A DNA stretch of 64,000 nt from CAXTSE01 sp964246985 (GCA_964246985.1 CAXTSE010000006.1:1-64000); one strand, 5' to 3'. Positions 8,174-17,071 are shown, counted from the stretch's first letter. The notes: generated by a model from the sequence alone, not told the origin. Made by a program: numbers and translations.

Positions 8174-9021
8174 GCGGTCAGGACCCCGTCCGCGGCGGCG
8201 GCGCCGAGGGCCGCCCGCCAGTCGCGCGGGGCCTCGAGACCGGCGCGCGCCCATCCTCCGTGCGCGAGCACCGAGAACGCGGGTCGCGGCGCCGGACGCA
8301 CGAAGGCGGCGCTGTCGGTCGGCAGCACGCGGGCGGGATCGAGGCCGGCCTCCTCGAAGACGGCGCGCGCGAAGTCGAACCAGCTCGCGCGTCCGCTGTT
8401 CGTGCCGTGGTAGATGCCGGCCGGCGCATCGGCGTCGATCAGCCCGACGATCGCGTCGGCGAGGTCGCGGGTCCACGTGGGCTGGCCGACCTGGTCGGTC
8501 ACGACGCTCACCGTGTCACGGGATGCCGCGAGGGTGAGCATGGTGCGGGCGAAGTTGGGGCCGTGGGCGCCGTACAGCCACGCGGTGCGGACGATGTATG
8601 CGCCGTCGGGGTGAGCGGCGAGCACGCGACGCTCTCCGTCGGCCTTCGTGCGTCCGTAGGCCCCGGTGGGGGCGAGCGGCGCATCCTCGGCGTACGGCTC
8701 GGTGGCGTCGCCGCCGAAGACGTAGTCGGTCGACACCTGCACCACGCGTGCGCCGGCCGCGGCGGCGGCGGCCGCGGCGTTCTCGGCGCCGAGCGCGTTG
8801 ATGGCAGAGGCCTCGTCCTCGTGGGTCTCGGCGTCGTCGACTCGGGTGTAGGCGGCGGCGTTGACGACCACGCTGTGACCGGATGCGGCGTCGGCGACCG
8901 CCGCTGCATCCGTGATGTCGAGGTCGGCGCGCGTGAGCGCGGTGACCTCACGGCCGTCGAGGGCGCGGACGAGGTCCTGGCCGAGCATGCCGCCGGCCCC
9001 GAGGATCAGGACGCGCGTCAT
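8170..9021 (-). CDS. rmlD: dTDP-4-dehydrorhamnose reductase
   Basis: Last step of dTDP-L-rhamnose synthesis: NAD(P)H reduction of dTDP-4-keto-L-rhamnose. The 283-residue SDR protein has the Rossmann loop GAGGMLGQDL (residues 7-16), VVNAAAYTRVDDAE, STDYVFGG with the catalytic serine/threonine region, and the YGRTKADGE YxxxK motif, followed by RTAWLYG and DQVGQPTW. It is a single-function RmlD with no fused RmlC domain. Its start codon shares one base with the rmlB stop (TGATG) and its stop overlaps the next glycosyltransferase. The mycobacterial homologue Rv3266c also sits near wbbL in this chromosomal neighbourhood. Confidence 0.95.
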   Translation of the reverse strand: MTRVLILGAGGMLGQDLVRALDGREVTALTRADLDITDAAAVADAASGHSVVVNAAAYTRVDDAETHEDEASAINALGAENAAAAAAAAGARVVQVSTDYVFGGDATEPYAEDAPLAPTGAYGRTKADGERRVLAAHPDGAYIVRTAWLYGAHGPNFARTMLTLAASRDTVSVVTDQVGQPTWTRDLADAIVGLIDADAPAGIYHGTNSGRASWFDFARAVFEEAGLDPARVLPTDSAAFVRPAPRPAFSVLAHGGWARAGLEAPRDWRAALGAAAADGVLTA

Positions 9022-10007
9022 CAGCTGAGGGCGGCGCGGGCCTTGAGGGGCTCCCACCACGCGCGGTTGTCGCGGTACCACTGCACGACGTCGGCGAGCC
9101 CCTGGTCGAACGGCACGAGCGGCTCGTAGCCGAGCTCGGCGCGGATCTTGCCGATGTCGACCGAGTAGCGGAGGTCGTGGCCCTTGCGGTCCTCGACGCG
9201 GTCGACGTACGACCAGTCGGTGCCGGTGGCGTCGAGCAGCAGCTGCGTCAGCTCCCTGTTGGTGAGCTCGGTGCCGCCGCCGATGTTGTAGATCTCGCCG
9301 GCACGGCCGCGGGCGACCACCAGCGCGATGCCGCGGGTGTGGTCGTCGACGTGCAGCCAGTCGCGGATGTTGTCGCCCTCGCCGTAGAGCGGCACGTGCG
9401 TGCCGTCGATGAGGTTGGTGACGAACAGCGGGATGACCTTCTCGGGGAAGTGGTACGGCCCGTAGTTGTTGCTGCAGCGCGTGATCGACAGGTTCATGCC
9501 GTGGGTGCGGAAGTAGCTGCGCGCGAGCAGGTCGCTGCCCGCCTTGCTCGCCGAGTAGGGGGAGTTGGGCTCGAGCGGACGCTCCTCGTCCCATGAGCCC
9601 TCCGCGATCGAGCCGTACACCTCGTCGGTGGAGACGTGCACGAAGCGCTGGATGCCGGCGCGCAGGCTCGCGTCGAGCAGGCGCTGGGTGCCGAGCACGT
9701 TGGTCTCGACGAAGATGCCCGAGTCGCGCACGGACCGATCGACGTGCGACTCGGCGGCGAAGTGGACCACGGTGTCGACGGTCGGGAGCACCTCGTCGAG
9801 CAGGTCGCCGTCGCGGATGTCGCCCTGGACGAAGCGGTAGCGCGGGTTCTCGGCGACCGACGCCAGATTCTCGAGGTTGCCCGAGTAGGTCAGCGCGTCG
9901 TACACGACGACGTCCGCCCCCTCGAGGCCGGGGTAGGCGTCCTCCAGCGTGCGTCGCACGAAGTTGGAGCCGATGAAACCGGCGCCGCCGGTGACGAGGA
10001 TCTTCAT
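9021..10007 (-). CDS. rmlB: dTDP-glucose 4,6-dehydratase
   Basis: Converts dTDP-glucose to dTDP-4-keto-6-deoxyglucose, the second step to dTDP-L-rhamnose. The 328 residues show the NAD loop TGGAGFIGSNFVR (about residues 6-18), HFAAESHVDRS, the STDEVYGS segment with the catalytic Thr-Asp-Glu, YSASKAGSD with Tyr/Lys, and SNNYGPYHFPEKVIPL, all diagnostic of RmlB rather than other epimerases. A GT2 gene ends 36 bases upstream. A TAGACT hexamer overlapping the end of that gene could start a separate rmlB message. Confidence 0.96.
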   Translation of the reverse strand: MKILVTGGAGFIGSNFVRRTLEDAYPGLEGADVVVYDALTYSGNLENLASVAENPRYRFVQGDIRDGDLLDEVLPTVDTVVHFAAESHVDRSVRDSGIFVETNVLGTQRLLDASLRAGIQRFVHVSTDEVYGSIAEGSWDEERPLEPNSPYSASKAGSDLLARSYFRTHGMNLSITRCSNNYGPYHFPEKVIPLFVTNLIDGTHVPLYGEGDNIRDWLHVDDHTRGIALVVARGRAGEIYNIGGGTELTNRELTQLLLDATGTDWSYVDRVEDRKGHDLRYSVDIGKIRAELGYEPLVPFDQGLADVVQWYRDNRAWWEPLKARAALS

Positions 10008-10040
10008 GGGGGGAGTTGCTCTCTCTGTAGGACCCCGACG

Positions 10041-10046
10041 AGTCTA
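10041..10046 (-). promoter_or_regulatory. -10 hexamer TAGACT upstream of rmlB
   Basis: TAGACT on the minus strand overlaps the stop codon of the upstream GT2 gene. Transcription starting 6-8 bases downstream would give a leader of roughly 27 bases before the rmlB ATG. Confidence 0.35.
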
Positions 10047-10937
10047 GCGACGGGGGGTCAGGCGCCGGACGACGAGCGCCGAGCGCACGGCGAGCCCGAC
10101 CCGGAGCGCCGTGCGCACCGGCCAGAGCACCACGCCCGGATACTTCTTGGCGAGGAAGCGCTTGGCGCTGTCGTGGTGGGCGCGCACCATGCCCGCCGAG
10201 TCGGTGTTCGTGGAATGGGCACCCGTGTGCACGACGACCGCGGTGGGCTCGAAGCGGTTGCGGTAGCCGGCCTTGCCCAAGCGGTAGCCGAGGTCGACAT
10301 CCTCGAAGTACATGAAGAAGGACTCGTCGAAGCCGCCCACCTCGTCGAACGCCGACCTGCGCACGAGCAGGCAGGCACCGGACAGCCATCCGGCGTCCCG
10401 CACCTGACCGTCGGACCGGTCGCCCTGCCGGTAGGCGCGCGTCCACGGGTTGGTCGTCCAGAGGTTGACGAAGAGGGCGTGGCCGACGCCCGTGCGCAGG
10501 GAGGGCACGGCGCGGGCAGAGGGGTACACCTCGCCCTCGGCGGTGAGGATCGTCGGGCCCACGGCCGCGATCGACGCGTCGGCCTCGCCGGCCTCCCTCA
10601 TGCGGTCGATCGAGCCGGGCCTCAGCTCGACGTCGGGATTGCTGATGAGGATCCAGCCGGTGTCGCCGGGGAGCGCCTCGACGGCCGCGTTGATGGCGGC
10701 GCCGTAGCCGCGATTGCGGTCGAGAGGCACGTAGATGCCGCCCGCGGCATCCGTCAGATCGCGGACGACGTCATCTGCGGGCTCGGCGTTGTCGGCGACG
10801 ACGGTGGTGAGTGCGCCCTCGCTGGCGCCGGGAACCGACCGCAGGAATCCGGCGAGGACGCCCGCCGAGTGGAAGCTGACCGTGACCACTCCCACCGATG
10901 CGGAGGGGGCTGCGGGGGGCGTCGGGAGGGCGGCCAT
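10044..10937 (-). CDS. Glycosyltransferase family 2, WbbL-like rhamnosyltransferase
   Basis: GT2 enzyme of 297 residues resembling WbbL, which adds L-rhamnose from dTDP-rhamnose to a lipid-linked GlcNAc primer. Visible are VGVVTVSFHS at the start, DNAEPADD, NRGYGAAINAAV, the DxD-like SNPDVELRPGSI, DAGWLSGACLLVRR and GGFDESFFMYFEDVDLGYR, the last being the usual signature of rhamnosyl GT2 enzymes. It lies upstream of rmlB and rmlD on the same strand. GGAGG sits 4 bases before the ATG. In mycobacteria wbbL adjoins rmlD in the same neighbourhood, supporting the rhamnosyltransferase reading, though the exact acceptor is unproven. Confidence 0.86.
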   Translation of the reverse strand: MAALPTPPAAPSASVGVVTVSFHSAGVLAGFLRSVPGASEGALTTVVADNAEPADDVVRDLTDAAGGIYVPLDRNRGYGAAINAAVEALPGDTGWILISNPDVELRPGSIDRMREAGEADASIAAVGPTILTAEGEVYPSARAVPSLRTGVGHALFVNLWTTNPWTRAYRQGDRSDGQVRDAGWLSGACLLVRRSAFDEVGGFDESFFMYFEDVDLGYRLGKAGYRNRFEPTAVVVHTGAHSTNTDSAGMVRAHHDSAKRFLAKKYPGVVLWPVRTALRVGLAVRSALVVRRLTPRR

Positions 10938-10989
10938 CAGACCTCCGATCCTACTTCTAGAGTAGAGTTCCTACGTTCTGGGCCCTGCG

Positions 10990-11838
10990 ATGCGAGGTGT
11001 GATGCGGTACCTGAAGGCGATTTTCGCCTCCCGCGAGCTCCTCGCCAATCTGACTCTGCGCGAAGTGCGCGGCAAGTACAAGCGGACGGTGTTCGGCCAG
11101 CTGTGGTCGCTCGCCAACCCGCTCGCGCTGATGCTCATCTACACGTTCGTCTTCGCGCTGATCTTCCGGATCCCGATCGAACCCGGCGACCCGAGCGGCA
11201 TCGACGTCTTCCCGCTCTGGCTGCTGTGCGGCCTCCTGCCGTGGACGTTCTTCTCCACGGTGCTGACCAACGGCGCCAACTCGCTGGTGTCGAACGCGCA
11301 GCTGATCCAGAAGGTGTCCTTCGAGCGGATCGTGCTCCCGCTGTCGCTCGTCGGATCGGCCGCCTACAACTGGATGTTCGAGATGGCGGTGCTCGTCATC
11401 GCGCTGTCCATCGCGGGTGCGTTCGTGCTGCCGTGGATCCCGCTCGTGGTGGTGGCCATGGTGCTGCTGGCCGTCTTCGCATCCGGCGTGGCCCTGATGC
11501 TGTCGATCGCCAACGTGTACTTCCGCGACACGCAGTACTTCATCTCGCTCGTCCTGCAGATGGCGATCTACCTGACCCCGGTGATCTACCCGGTGACCCT
11601 CGTGCAGAACCTCTCGCGCGACGTGGGAGGTCTGCTCGGCACACCGGTCACAATCGAGGGCATCTACACGCTCAACCCCATGCTCCACTTCATCGAGCTC
11701 TTCCGGAACCTGCTGTACGACACCCGGTTCCCCGACCCGATCGAGTGGCTCATCTGCCTCGCGTGGGCGGTCTCGATGCTGGTGCTCGGCCTTATCGTGT
11801 TCCGGCGCAACGAGCGCAACCTGGCGGAGTCGATATGA
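10990..11838 (+). CDS. ABC-2 type polysaccharide exporter permease (Wzm/TagG-like)
   Basis: Membrane subunit of an ABC exporter that moves a finished, lipid-linked polysaccharide or teichoic-acid-like polymer across the membrane. The 282 residues have six predicted membrane helices and the family's N-terminal amphipathic segment LTLREVRGKYKRTVFGQLW, with NPLALMLIYTFVF and the C-terminal TLNPMLHFIELFRN. The likely start is ATG 10990; ATG 11002 (MRYLKAIF), with GAGG just upstream, is an equally possible start. Its stop overlaps the ATPase gene by four bases (ATGA). It is divergent from the rhamnosyltransferase gene across 52 bases containing several TAnnnT hexamers. Confidence 0.91.
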   Translation: MRGVMRYLKAIFASRELLANLTLREVRGKYKRTVFGQLWSLANPLALMLIYTFVFALIFRIPIEPGDPSGIDVFPLWLLCGLLPWTFFSTVLTNGANSLVSNAQLIQKVSFERIVLPLSLVGSAAYNWMFEMAVLVIALSIAGAFVLPWIPLVVVAMVLLAVFASGVALMLSIANVYFRDTQYFISLVLQMAIYLTPVIYPVTLVQNLSRDVGGLLGTPVTIEGIYTLNPMLHFIELFRNLLYDTRFPDPIEWLICLAWAVSMLVLGLIVFRRNERNLAESI

Positions 11839-12575
11839 GCGACATCGCCGTCACCGTCGACCACGTCAGCAAGAGCTTCCGCATGTACAAGGAGCGCAAC
11901 CAGACGATCAAGTCGGCCATCATGCGCCGTCGCACCTCGGTCCACGAGGACTTCTGGGCCCTCGACGACGTCAGCTTCGAGGTGCCCGTCGGGTCGACCT
12001 TCGGCCTCATCGGCAGCAACGGCTCCGGCAAGTCGACGCTGCTGAAGTGCCTCGCCAACATCTACTACCCCAACAAGGGAACGATCACCCACCACGGGCG
12101 GGTGGCCGCGATGCTGGAGGTCGGATCGGGCTTCCACTCCGAGCTGTCGGGGCGCGACAACATCTTCCTCAACGGGTCGATCCTCGGGATGTCGAAGAAG
12201 GAGATCACGCGCAAGTTCGACGAGATCATCGACTTCTCGGGCGTCGAGCAGTTCATCGACCAGCCGGTGAAGAACTACTCGTCCGGCATGTACGTGCGTC
12301 TCGGCTTCGCGATCGCGATCAACGTCGACCCCGACATCCTGGTGGTCGACGAGGTGCTCGCCGTCGGCGACGCCGAGTTCCAGGAGAAGTGCTTCCAGAA
12401 GTTCCGGGACTTCAAGAAGATGGGCAAGACCGTGATCCTCGTCAGCCACTCGATGGGGACGGTCGAGGAGATGTGCGACCACGCCGCGTGGATCAACCGC
12501 GGTCACCTGATGGAGTCGGGTGCTGCGGCCCCCGTCATCCAGGCCTACACCGACAGCTACTCACACGACGGCTGA
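11835..12575 (+). CDS. ABC exporter ATPase for polysaccharide (Wzt/TagH-like, short form)
   Basis: Nucleotide-binding subunit paired with the permease directly upstream. The 246 residues show Walker A GSNGSGKST (about residues 60-68), the signature NYSSGMYVRLGFA, Walker B DILVVDEVLAVGDAEF and the switch histidine in VSHSM. The sequence ends soon after the ATPase domain, so the extra C-terminal carbohydrate-binding domain of E. coli O9a Wzt is absent. Export is therefore probably not tied to recognition of a capped chain end. ATG at 11835 overlaps the permease stop (ATGA). Confidence 0.93.
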   Translation: MSDIAVTVDHVSKSFRMYKERNQTIKSAIMRRRTSVHEDFWALDDVSFEVPVGSTFGLIGSNGSGKSTLLKCLANIYYPNKGTITHHGRVAAMLEVGSGFHSELSGRDNIFLNGSILGMSKKEITRKFDEIIDFSGVEQFIDQPVKNYSSGMYVRLGFAIAINVDPDILVVDEVLAVGDAEFQEKCFQKFRDFKKMGKTVILVSHSMGTVEEMCDHAAWINRGHLMESGAAAPVIQAYTDSYSHDG

Positions 12576-12579
12576 GCCG

Positions 12580-13557
12580 ATGACGGCGCACATCTCGGTC
12601 GCTCTGTGCACCCGCGACGGCGCCGCCTACATCGGCGACCAGTTGCGGAGCATCCTCGCCCAGACCGTCCGGCCGGCCGAGATCGTCGTGTCCGACGACG
12701 CGTCGAGCGATGACACGGTCGCCCAGGTCGAGCGCATCATGGCCGAGGAGGGCGGCGACATCGTCCTCCGGGTGATGCGGAACGATCCGCCGCTCGGCGT
12801 CACCGCCAACTTCGAGCGGGCGATCCTCGCCTGTCGGAGCGGGTTCGTCGCCCTGTGCGACCAGGACGACATCTGGACGCCGACCCGGCTCGGCGATGCG
12901 CTGACGGTCCTCGAGGCCCGGCCCGGCATCTCGCTGGTGCACAGCGACGCCGCTCTCATCGACGGCTCCGGCGGCGCCCTCGGCTCCACGCTCTTCGAGG
13001 CGCTCGGGGTGGGCGAGGCCGAGGTCGCCGCGATCCACGCGGGGCGGGCGCTCGAGCTGCTGCTCCGACGGAACATCGTGACCGGCGCGACGCTGCTGAT
13101 GCGCCGCGAGCTCGCCGAGACCGCCGCTCCCTTTCCCCCGGCGTGGCTGCACGATGAGTGGCTGGCGATCGTCGCGGCGGCGCGAGGGGGAGTCGATGTG
13201 GTCGACGCTCCGCTCATCAGCTACCGGCAGCACGGTGCGAACCAGGTCGGCGCTGTGCGCCTGTCGCTGCTCGGCAAGCTCCGGCGCATGGCCCAGCCGG
13301 GGTCCGAGCGATCGGCCCGGCTGCTCGAGCGCGCGACGCAGCTGGCTCTGCGGGCCCCGGACCTCGACCCGCAGCTGGCTGCCGCGGCCGTCGACAAGCT
13401 CGCCCACGAGCGGATGCGGTCCGCGCTTCCCGCGCTCCGCGTCGCGCGTGTCGCGCCCGTCCTCCGCGAGCTGCGAACCGGTCGCTACGGCCGCTTCGGA
13501 CGCGGTCCGGCCGACGCCGTCCGCGACCTGGTGCAGCCGCTGAACGGTGCCGGGTAG
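12580..13557 (+). CDS. Glycosyltransferase family 2
   Basis: GT2 enzyme of 325 residues. The catalytic domain covers about residues 1-230 with ISVALCTRDGAAYIGDQL, VSDDASSDDT, NFERAILAC and CDQDDIWTPTRL, the DQDDIW segment being common in rhamnosyltransferases of Gram-positive wall-glycan loci. The remaining residues are an Arg/Leu-rich helical tail. It starts 4 bases after the exporter ATPase stop, so it is very likely in the same operon and builds the exported polymer. The rmlC gene follows 10 bases after its stop. Donor sugar is not determined. Confidence 0.88.
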   Translation: MTAHISVALCTRDGAAYIGDQLRSILAQTVRPAEIVVSDDASSDDTVAQVERIMAEEGGDIVLRVMRNDPPLGVTANFERAILACRSGFVALCDQDDIWTPTRLGDALTVLEARPGISLVHSDAALIDGSGGALGSTLFEALGVGEAEVAAIHAGRALELLLRRNIVTGATLLMRRELAETAAPFPPAWLHDEWLAIVAAARGGVDVVDAPLISYRQHGANQVGAVRLSLLGKLRRMAQPGSERSARLLERATQLALRAPDLDPQLAAAAVDKLAHERMRSALPALRVARVAPVLRELRTGRYGRFGRGPADAVRDLVQPLNGAG

Positions 13558-13560
13558 GGT
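13555..13560 (+). promoter_or_regulatory. -10 hexamer TAGGGT, leaderless rmlC start
   Basis: TAGGGT begins with the TAG stop codon of the upstream glycosyltransferase and ends 7 bases before the rmlC GTG at 13568, so one triplet may serve both as stop codon and promoter element. Confidence 0.45.
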
Positions 13561-13567
13561 TGTCGAC

Positions 13568-14179
13568 GTGGAAATTCGCGAGCTGTCGGTGCCCGGATCG
13601 TTCGAGATCACCCCGATCCAGCGGGCGGACGACCGTGGCGTCTTCCTCGAGTGGTACCGGTTCGACGTGCTCGAGAAGGCTCTCGGCCACCCCCTCGACC
13701 TCCGCCAGGCCAACACCTCGGTCTCGAAGCGCGGGGTCGTCCGCGGCATCCACTTCGCCGACATCCCGCGGGGACAGGCGAAGTACGTCACCGTCACCCA
13801 CGGCGCCGTCATCGACTACGTCGTCGACATCCGGGTGGGCTCGCCGACCTTCGGCCAGTGGGATCAGGTGCGTCTCGACGACGTCGACCGCAAGGCGATC
13901 TATCTGTCGGAGGGCCTCGGCCACGCGTTCGTCGCCCTGACAGAGGGTGCGACGGTCAGCTACCTCGTCAGCGACGTCTACAACGCCCCCGCCGAGCACG
14001 GCATCGATCCGCTCGACGCCGAGGTCGGCCTGGTGTTCCCTGAGGAGGCGGGCGAGCTGCTGCTCTCCCCCAAGGACACCGACGCCCCGTCGCTGAGCGA
14101 GGCCGCGGCCAGCGGGCTGCTTCCCACCTGGGACGCGGCGACCGCGTTCTACGCCGAGCTCGACGGGCGCGGCCGATGA
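13568..14179 (+). CDS. rmlC: dTDP-4-dehydrorhamnose 3,5-epimerase
   Basis: Cupin enzyme that epimerises C3 and C5 of dTDP-4-keto-6-deoxyglucose in dTDP-L-rhamnose synthesis. In 203 residues it shows RGVFLEWYR, the ANTSVSKRGVVRGIHF strand with the catalytic His, EGLGHAFVAL, and SYLVSDVYNAPAEHGIDPLD with the Tyr and Asp of the active site. GTG at 13568 is preferred over an upstream in-frame start inside the previous gene because of the TAGGGT element and the family's N-terminus. It overlaps rmlA by four bases, completing an rmlCA pair that complements rmlBD at 8170-10007. Confidence 0.94.
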   Translation: MEIRELSVPGSFEITPIQRADDRGVFLEWYRFDVLEKALGHPLDLRQANTSVSKRGVVRGIHFADIPRGQAKYVTVTHGAVIDYVVDIRVGSPTFGQWDQVRLDDVDRKAIYLSEGLGHAFVALTEGATVSYLVSDVYNAPAEHGIDPLDAEVGLVFPEEAGELLLSPKDTDAPSLSEAAASGLLPTWDAATAFYAELDGRGR

Positions 14180-15039
14180 AGGGCATCATCCTCGCCGGCG
14201 GGTCGGGTACGCGCCTCTGGCCCATCACCCGCGGCATCTCGAAGCAGCTCATGCCGATCTACGACAAGCCGATGATCTACTACCCGCTGTCGACGCTGAT
14301 GATGGCCGACATCAACGAGATCCTGATCATCACGACGCCCGAGTACAACGATCAGTTCCGGGCTCTGCTCGGCGACGGCAGCGACCTCGGCATCCGACTC
14401 GAGTACGCCATCCAGCCGTCGCCCGACGGACTCGCCCAGGCGTTCATCATCGGCGAGGAGTTCATCGGCGACGACAGCGTCGCGCTGGTGCTCGGCGACA
14501 ACATCTTCCACGGGGTCGGGCTCGGCAGCTCGCTGCGCCAGCACACCGCGATCCAGGGCGGGCTGATCTTCGCCTACCAGGTGGCGGAGCCGGCGGCCTA
14601 CGGCGTCGTCGAGTTCGACGACGAGCTGCGGGCGATCTCGATCGAGGAGAAGCCCGCCAAGCCGAAGAGCAACTACGCGGTTCCCGGTCTCTACTTCTAC
14701 GACAACAGCGTCGTCGAGATCGCCAAGACGATCGAGCCGAGCGCGCGGGGCGAGCTCGAGATCTCGACGGTCAACGAGCGGTACCTCGAGGCCGGCACGC
14801 TGCAGGTGCAGGTGCTCGACCGCGGGGTCGCCTGGCTCGACACGGGCACCTTCGAGTCGATGATGCAGGCCTCGGAGTACGTGCGCGTCATCGAGGACCG
14901 CCAGGGCTTCAAGATCGGGTGCATCGAGGAGATCGCCTGGCGCGCGGGCTGGATCGACGATCGCCAGCTCGCCGTGCTCGCCGCGCCGCTCGCCAAGAGC
15001 GGCTACGGGGCGTACCTCCAGAGGCTCCTCGCCGGATGA
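14176..15039 (+). CDS. rmlA: Glucose-1-phosphate thymidylyltransferase
   Basis: First step of dTDP-L-rhamnose synthesis: makes dTDP-glucose from glucose-1-phosphate and dTTP. The 287 residues carry the nucleotidyltransferase signature ILAGGSGTRLWPITRGISKQ, YDKPMIYYPLSTLM, LVLGDNIFHG and EEKPAKPKSNYAVPGLYFYD, all specific for RmlA. Length is normal. ATG at 14176 overlaps the rmlC stop (ATGA). The acyltransferase gene follows after 10 bases, probably in the same transcript. Confidence 0.96.
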   Translation: MKGIILAGGSGTRLWPITRGISKQLMPIYDKPMIYYPLSTLMMADINEILIITTPEYNDQFRALLGDGSDLGIRLEYAIQPSPDGLAQAFIIGEEFIGDDSVALVLGDNIFHGVGLGSSLRQHTAIQGGLIFAYQVAEPAAYGVVEFDDELRAISIEEKPAKPKSNYAVPGLYFYDNSVVEIAKTIEPSARGELEISTVNERYLEAGTLQVQVLDRGVAWLDTGTFESMMQASEYVRVIEDRQGFKIGCIEEIAWRAGWIDDRQLAVLAAPLAKSGYGAYLQRLLAG

Positions 15040-15049
15040 GCGCCGCCGC

Positions 15050-17071
15050 GTGAGCGACGGGATCTCGAGCGCGCCTGCCGCCGGTCCCCGGCCGCAGAGC
15101 CGGCTCGACATCCAGGCGCTCCGTGCCCTCGCCGTCGGCGGCGTCCTGCTCTATCACCTCTGGCCGGAGCGACTGCCGGGCGGATTCGTCGGGGTCGACG
15201 CCTTCTTCGTCATCTCGGGCTTCCTGATCACCTCCCATCTGCTGCGGAGCGCCACCGGCGCGGGGCTGCACATCGGACGGTTCTGGGCGCAGCGCGCCCG
15301 ACGCCTCCTGCCACTGGCGGGAACCGTTCTCGCGGCGACCCTCGTGGCCGCGCTTCTGGTCATGCCCGCGTCCACGTGGGTGTCGAGCCTGCGAAACATC
15401 ATCGCGTCGGCTCTGTACGGCCAGAACTGGCTGCTCGCTGCGGACGCCGTGAACTACCTGTCGCGCGACAACGATCCGCCGCCGACGCAGCACTTCTGGT
15501 CGCTCTCGGCCGAGGAGCAGTTCTACATCGCCTGGCCGATCCTGATGCTCGTCGCCATCTGGGTCGGCGGGCGGATCGCGCAGAATCGGTCGGCTCCGGC
15601 AGACCGACCGCGTCATGTGCGCACCGCGGCCTTCGTGATCCTCGCCGCGGTCTTCGTGGCATCGCTCGCGGTGTCGCTGGTCCTGACGACCACCGATCCC
15701 GCGCTCGCGTACTTCGCGACGACGACCCGCGCGTGGGAGTTCGCGGCCGGAGGGCTCCTGGCCTTTGCGGTGCCGTCGGTCGCGTCGGCGACGACGGATG
15801 CGGGGGCCCGCCTGGCGGTGCGCGCGATCGCCTCGTGGGCCGGCTACCTGATCCTGATCGGGACCATGGTCCTCCTGCCGACCGACGCCCCGTTCCCCGG
15901 CGTCGCGGCCCTCCTGCCCGTGGGTGCCACGGTGCTCTGCCTCGCGGCCGGCGACGCCGGGCGGGTCTGGACGCCGTCTGCCCTCGGGCGCGTGCGGCCG
16001 ATCCGCTACCTGGGCGACCTCTCCTACGGCATCTACCTCTGGCATTGGCCGATCATCGTGATGGTGCCCTTCGTGATCGGCCCGCTGACGACGGTCGCGA
16101 AGCTCCTCATCGCCGTGGCCGCGGTGGCGCTCGCCGCGGCGTCCAAGGTGCTCATCGAGGATCCGTTCCGCTTCCGCCGATTCTGGGTCACGCCCTGGTG
16201 GCGGGGCTTCATCCCGGCGGGGGTGGCGCTGGTCACCGTCGTCGCGGTCGCGGTCGGCGGCATCCTGGTGATCCGCGCGACCGTGCCGGAGCCGACCGTC
16301 GCCGCCGAGATCACGCCGCTCGATCCGGCGGCGCCCACCTATGAGGATCAGCCGCTGCTGCCGCCCATCGAGGCGCGCATCGATGACAACGCCGGCATGT
16401 ACGACTGCTTCGACCTGACGCACACGACGGGGCTGAGCTGCACCTACGGCGACGCGGATGCGCCGATCTCGATCGCCGTCGCCGGCGACTCGCACATCGC
16501 CGTCTACCTTCCCGCGCTGCAGCAGCTGGCGGAATCGGAGAACTGGCGCATCACGACCTTCGTCGGGCTGTCCTGCGATGCGGCCCCCGAGGAGGACTGC
16601 GCCGACGGCGACACCTTCGTCGACACCCTGGTCTCCGAGGACTTCGATCTGGTGCTGGTCTCGAGCTACCGCGCGTCGACCACTCCCGCCGCCGACGTCG
16701 AGGGCTACTGGCGAGAGCTCGGCGACGCCGGGCTGCCGTTGCTCGCGATCGTCGACGTGCCCAAGATCACCGAGGCGTCCTACGCGTGTCTCGACCGGAG
16801 CGGGGGAGATCCTGCCGAGGCCAAGGCGTGCACGTTCTCACGGGCCGATGGTCTCGACGCGGTCCCGGATCGGGTCGGCCCGATCGCCGCAGAGCTCGGC
16901 ATCGAGACGATCGACCCGACGGAGCTGTTCTGCGACGCCGTCGTCTGCCAGAACGTGATCGGCAACTACGTGGTCTACCAGGACATCAACTCGCACCTGA
17001 CGCGCACCGTCTCCCTGTCGCTGACGGACTGGCTCGACGGACAGATCAGCGCGCGGCTCCCCCAGGGCTGA
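15050..17071 (+). CDS. OatA-like O-acyltransferase (AT3 membrane domain plus SGNH domain)
   Basis: Probable O-acetyltransferase of a surface glycan. Residues about 15-400 form a ten-helix acyltransferase-3 domain with RLDIQALRALAVGGVLLYH, the FVGVDAFFVISGFLI segment, FWSLSAEEQFYIAWP and LSYGIYLWHWPI. Residues about 430-673 form an extracellular SGNH-hydrolase-like domain with VAGDSHIAVYL (catalytic Ser) and, near the end, DINSHLT (Asp and His). Length 673 fits the AT3-SGNH fusions. GTG at 15050 follows rmlA. A second protein of the same architecture lies at 27153-29300. The acyl donor and the modified sugar are not known; acetyl to rhamnose is a guess. Confidence 0.9.
   Translation: MSDGISSAPAAGPRPQSRLDIQALRALAVGGVLLYHLWPERLPGGFVGVDAFFVISGFLITSHLLRSATGAGLHIGRFWAQRARRLLPLAGTVLAATLVAALLVMPASTWVSSLRNIIASALYGQNWLLAADAVNYLSRDNDPPPTQHFWSLSAEEQFYIAWPILMLVAIWVGGRIAQNRSAPADRPRHVRTAAFVILAAVFVASLAVSLVLTTTDPALAYFATTTRAWEFAAGGLLAFAVPSVASATTDAGARLAVRAIASWAGYLILIGTMVLLPTDAPFPGVAALLPVGATVLCLAAGDAGRVWTPSALGRVRPIRYLGDLSYGIYLWHWPIIVMVPFVIGPLTTVAKLLIAVAAVALAAASKVLIEDPFRFRRFWVTPWWRGFIPAGVALVTVVAVAVGGILVIRATVPEPTVAAEITPLDPAAPTYEDQPLLPPIEARIDDNAGMYDCFDLTHTTGLSCTYGDADAPISIAVAGDSHIAVYLPALQQLAESENWRITTFVGLSCDAAPEEDCADGDTFVDTLVSEDFDLVLVSSYRASTTPAADVEGYWRELGDAGLPLLAIVDVPKITEASYACLDRSGGDPAEAKACTFSRADGLDAVPDRVGPIAAELGIETIDPTELFCDAVVCQNVIGNYVVYQDINSHLTRTVSLSLTDWLDGQISARLPQG

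Noticed and set aside
9636..11834. Plus-strand frame continuing upstream of the exporter ATPase gene (979 codons)
   Set aside because: It reads antisense through rmlB and the WbbL-like gene and in another frame through the permease gene; the ATPase starts at ATG 11835 with an ATGA overlap.
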